From NCBI RefSeq assembly GCF_014851395.1, contig NW_024041150.1, forward strand, positions 36,467,585-36,531,584: a DNA stretch of 64,000 nucleotides, given 5' to 3'. The DNA comes from Micropterus salmoides. Its lineage: Eukaryota; Chordata; Actinopteri; Centrarchiformes; Centrarchidae. Shown piece after piece: positions 60,657-64,000 of the stretch. The position numbers were made by a program, and so were the translations under genes. A model generated the notes under the pieces. It worked only from the letters and a program-made list of their open reading frames with translations, was not told the DNA's origin and ran no database searches. Numbering within the stretch: position 1 is the stretch's first letter; every line of letters starts with the position of its first letter.

Positions 60657-63600
60657 AAAACTCTATAGGCTTACTATAGTATTTTCTAAATTAAGTGGTA
60701 TTTTCTCTTTCCCTAAATGACAGGATATTTTTCCTTTAACAGGGTTTTTCTCAAATGTTAAAATACTTAATTTCTATCCGCACCTAACTGTTAAATTCCT
60801 CTTATCATTATACTTCTCTTCTTTAACTCGTCTCACTCTGGATTATTTTAACAGTCTAGAAAGTTATTTTTGAAAACAGGAAAGACTTTTCATCCGTCCT
60901 CGGCAACTGGCATCTAAAAGACAAATAACACATATTTCTTTTTCACAGTGTTTATTTTACCCTCACTCTAATTCTTCTTCAGGATCAGGATCCTCTTCTG
61001 CTTTCTGCTTCCGTTTCTCCAAACCCCAAGAAATCGATGTACTGGAACTCAGTGATGTCAAAGGTCGTACTGCATCGTTGATGTAGATGTCGTTGCTTCC
61101 GTTGTCTTTGAGATCGTCGTGGTCGTGCCCTGTTGTTTCCTGGCGCACTTCCAGGAAGTTCTGCTTCTCCTCCCCTTGGCTAGGAAGTTCTCAACGAAAG
61201 AACAAGCGAAAGCATTAGATATTTAGCAAATTCATGCAATGTTAAGTTAGTTTCTTCCATTCACAGTCTCTTATATGTTACCGGCAATGCATTCAGTTAA
61301 AGTTTAGGTTGAGCACAAATAGCTCTTCATTCACTCGTTCCAATCATTCCTTAAGATGTATCACTCCTTCTCACAACTCTTACTGTCTACCTTTTTTTCT
61401 AATTGACAGTTTCAATCCATTAGCTTAATTTTTTAAATGATTAAATGTTTACATTTGTCTTTTACCTTGTTTAAACATGTTAATATAGTAAATCGTCAAA
61501 TGTTGAAATGTTCTCTTAAGAACTAGAATGTGGCCCGTAAATGTAATTACTCTTTTATGGTATTGTTTTAAGACATTATGTATAATAATGAGTTTCCTTA
61601 ATTTACTCCTCCATTTTATTTCCCCAAAAACTTCATTCAATCATTTTCTCTTTAGTACCTCTTCTTTTAGACAATGATCAATTCTATGTGCAGTTGATTA
61701 TTATTAGTCATTAAACATTAATTCAGACTTGGCTAATAAAACAAATCATTGCGGCTTTCTCCACAATCCTTTGTAGTCCTTTTTGTTTGTTCTCAAAGCA
61801 GTTTTTCTTCATCAGTTATTGAGTTTCACAACTCACTCAAATGCTTTTCTGTTATTTCAGATGTTAATTCAGTAATGTGTTACCAGAATAGCTTTCTAGG
61901 TCAGTGGTTGCTTTACCCGCAAGATTGTTACCTTTCGCAACCTGTGATGCGTCCCCTCTGTGCTTGGCATTTAATTATGGCAATCTCTTTTGTCGGCGTC
62001 AGAGCTGAAATGAGTACTTTCACCTGTTCACAATGTTGCATAGGTGAACCATTTGTTTTTGAAGCCTCTGGCTCCCCATATGGAATCCCAAAATGTTATC
62101 CCTCTGAGCTCTCTGCAGCAAGAGCCTTCTACAAAAATGTGATTTCAATATATTGCAGAATTTTTTTCCTCTAAATCAGTTTTCATTTATTTGGATATTT
62201 GATTGCCTTGGCTTTACAATTATGTGACTCTCCTTCATCTGACAGTAGAACCAAATCCACATGGCATGATTTAAAGTTACATCACTGTACTGCAACAATC
62301 AGATAAACTCCTGATAATGTTGTCCTGTCAGAAACATAGAGAATTGTTCGTCATCATTAGTGAATGCAAAAACTTGTCGCCCCTAAAAAGGTCATCATGT
62401 TCTAACAGTGACCACTTGGCAACAATTTCTTGCCTTTATGCCTTGTAGCTATTTTCTGCCAGCATTTTCAATAATGTAATAGAGCCTTGTGGCACTTCTC
62501 TCGCACCCCAAAACAGAGGGAACGTAATTTAACATACTGCAAAAATGTGCTGGACACCTTTTTGTCCAGCCTAGCCAAAAATGTCTTAACCTTTATTAAA
62601 ATTATGATACTGATTTCAGATCTTGTATCGACCTGGTTTGGGTATACTTTTGACCCTTTTACGTGGAACCAAATAACTTTTTTGCTCTTTAACTGATTGG
62701 AATACTTCCAAATGATCATAATCAGTGATTATTAAACACATGGCAGAGGATGAAACATTCAAAAGAAATGTGTGAAGTTTTAGGAACCTCTGCCTCTACA
62801 TCCTCAATCACTTATTTTCTTGTTCCTATGTCATGCACTAACTAGTTGATACTTTTACTAATCTATTTTTAGCATGGGCTGAATTGGTTTACTCCCACTT
62901 GTTGTGGCAGGAACCAAAACTCCCACTTTTAGAAGTCATTTAGTTGTCTCTTAATGTGTTTTCCCAGTTGCATGCTTCAGGTTAAAGCACACTTGTTGTT
63001 GACTCTATCAGTCCAGTATCAATCTCAAGTTTGTTTTTCTTTTTGTTTTCTTGACCATAGATGCTCAGGTACTTGAGTTAGCATGTCTGCTTCTTTTTTG
63101 GCAAAATGTCAGTGCAGGCAATCTGGAGTTTGAACTTGCATAAATCAAGATGCTTTACTTTGCAATGTATTGTATTCAATTCACAAAATCAATGTCCAGT
63201 TAAATTCAGAGGCGTTCGGCCTGATATCAACAAGGAAATGAGTCTTTTGATGTTGAAGCAAACTTTCAGACTTTGATGAATCTGGGCCCTGTTAGTATCG
63301 TTATCTTGGGCCTTTCTAGATGTTCAATGGTGCTCACAAAGATGGCCTCTGGCCTCTCGGTGGTTCGTTATTCTCCCTGGGGCGATTCAGGGGGTTTGAT
63401 AGGAAGTGCCCTACCTCCCCTTTCTGCCTGTCCTCTTTGCACCCCTGTTGTTGTTCCTCTACCTCTCCCCATATGCTGAGGATGGGGTAGGGGATGCTGC
63501 CCAAAGTTGTTTTCCATTCCTGGCAGGTGAGGCCAGGGTATCAGGGCGTGACTGCCCCCTGGTGTAAATGATGTTACTGCTGTTTGCTGTTTACATTGTT

Positions 63601-64000
63601 CAAGAAGCTGCAGCATTTGCTGAAACATTGTGCTTTCTTCATTCTCCTTTTTACACGAGGTGTGGGCAGTCCCCACTCCATGTAGCTTTTCTTTTCCTTT
63701 ATTGAGCTGCTGCTGAGTCAGTCTGTGAACTGTGAAAAAGAAAAAGCAGCGAGAGGAAAAAGAAAAAGCAGCGAGAGGAAAAGGACAGAGAGGCCTCTGT
63801 CCTTTTCCTCTAGCTCCTTTTTCTTTTCTCTGTATCTTTTGACAGTGTGGCCAACATGCTCACAGAACTCTGGAAACGGCATGGTGTTTAAAGTAACAAG
63901 CTCACTTAATTTGTTCCTCACTTGCTGAGGAAGGCTTTGCAACACACACTCTCGAAACTTTTCCTGATGTATGGGGTTGCTATCAAGGTCTCCCTTAAAT
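60657..64000 (-). mobile_element. Decayed retrovirus-like element (class I ERV-type), partial
   Basis: Read on the minus strand from the window edge, 64000 to about 63718 encodes a gag-like capsid end with a lysine/glutamate-rich charged helix, and 63676-63368 a Gly/Arg-rich segment without a visible zinc knuckle. At about 62080-61900 is a piece resembling the C-terminal end of retroviral RNase H. Around 61148-60963 an acidic frame of 61 codons is of unknown identity, perhaps an envelope tail. Stops and frameshifts break every part, and the space between gag and RNase H (about 1.3 kb) is too short for a full reverse transcriptase, so the copy is inactive. Class assignment is tentative. Confidence 0.6.
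63774..63811. repeat. Perfect 17-bp hairpin with 4-nt loop in the gag-like region
   Basis: AGAGGAAAAGGACAGAG at 63774-63790, spacer AGGC, exact reverse complement at 63795-63811. Immediately upstream a 22-bp unit is tandemly doubled (about 63735-63778). The hairpin lies where the gag-like frame changes. Confidence 0.9.

Noticed and set aside
61749..62174. 141-codon plus-strand open frame with cysteines
   Set aside because: It lies opposite the RNase-H-like remnant on the minus strand and has no domain of its own.

Overview
The window is teleost fish DNA. The evidence is split vertebrate genes with short GT-AG introns, abundant CA/GT, GA and TC microsatellites, and a typical fish mobile-element load (L2-like LINE, Tc1/mariner, hAT, MITEs, retrovirus-like remnants). 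It is a scaffold, not one contig: three runs of exactly 500 N (7051-7550, 38088-38587, 59588-60087) join four contigs. No operon, CRISPR array or prokaryotic system is present.

Contig 1 (1-7050) is a near-identical reverse complement of 19923-27050 in contig 2. Both carry the last three exons of a Reeler-domain membrane protein resembling REELD1. Contig 2 (7551-38087) carries the fuller gene on the plus strand (signal-peptide exon 16537-16744, final exon ending 23517), then a convergent SLC10A7 gene on the minus strand (11 exons, 37303 down to 28034). The SLC10A7 exons are in phase from start to stop, but the first roughly 35-40 codons are missing.

Contig 3 (38588-59587) holds an L2-like LINE with an intact 697-codon reverse transcriptase ORF (about 41655-44600), a two-Ig-domain Fc-receptor-like gene on the minus strand (49914-46693), and head-to-head with it the 5' part of an INPP4B-like gene on the plus strand (51196-57369) with a PH domain ahead of the C2 domain. 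Contig 4 (60088-64000) holds a decayed retrovirus-like element on the minus strand. Its left end overlaps the left end of contig 2 end-to-end in reverse orientation (7551-8125 against 60656-60088), so the contig order or orientation shown is probably wrong.

The most interesting signals are: (i) two introns, one in SLC10A7 and one in the INPP4B-like gene, that start with (CA)n and end with complementary (TG)n, so the pre-mRNA could pair its own splice sites; (ii) a 535-bp hAT element with perfect 8-bp target duplications and an open BED-finger reading frame; (iii) the PH-C2 arrangement of the INPP4B-like gene; (iv) the false or real palindrome and the contig-end overlap. Gene names are from recall of protein families; no database search was run.
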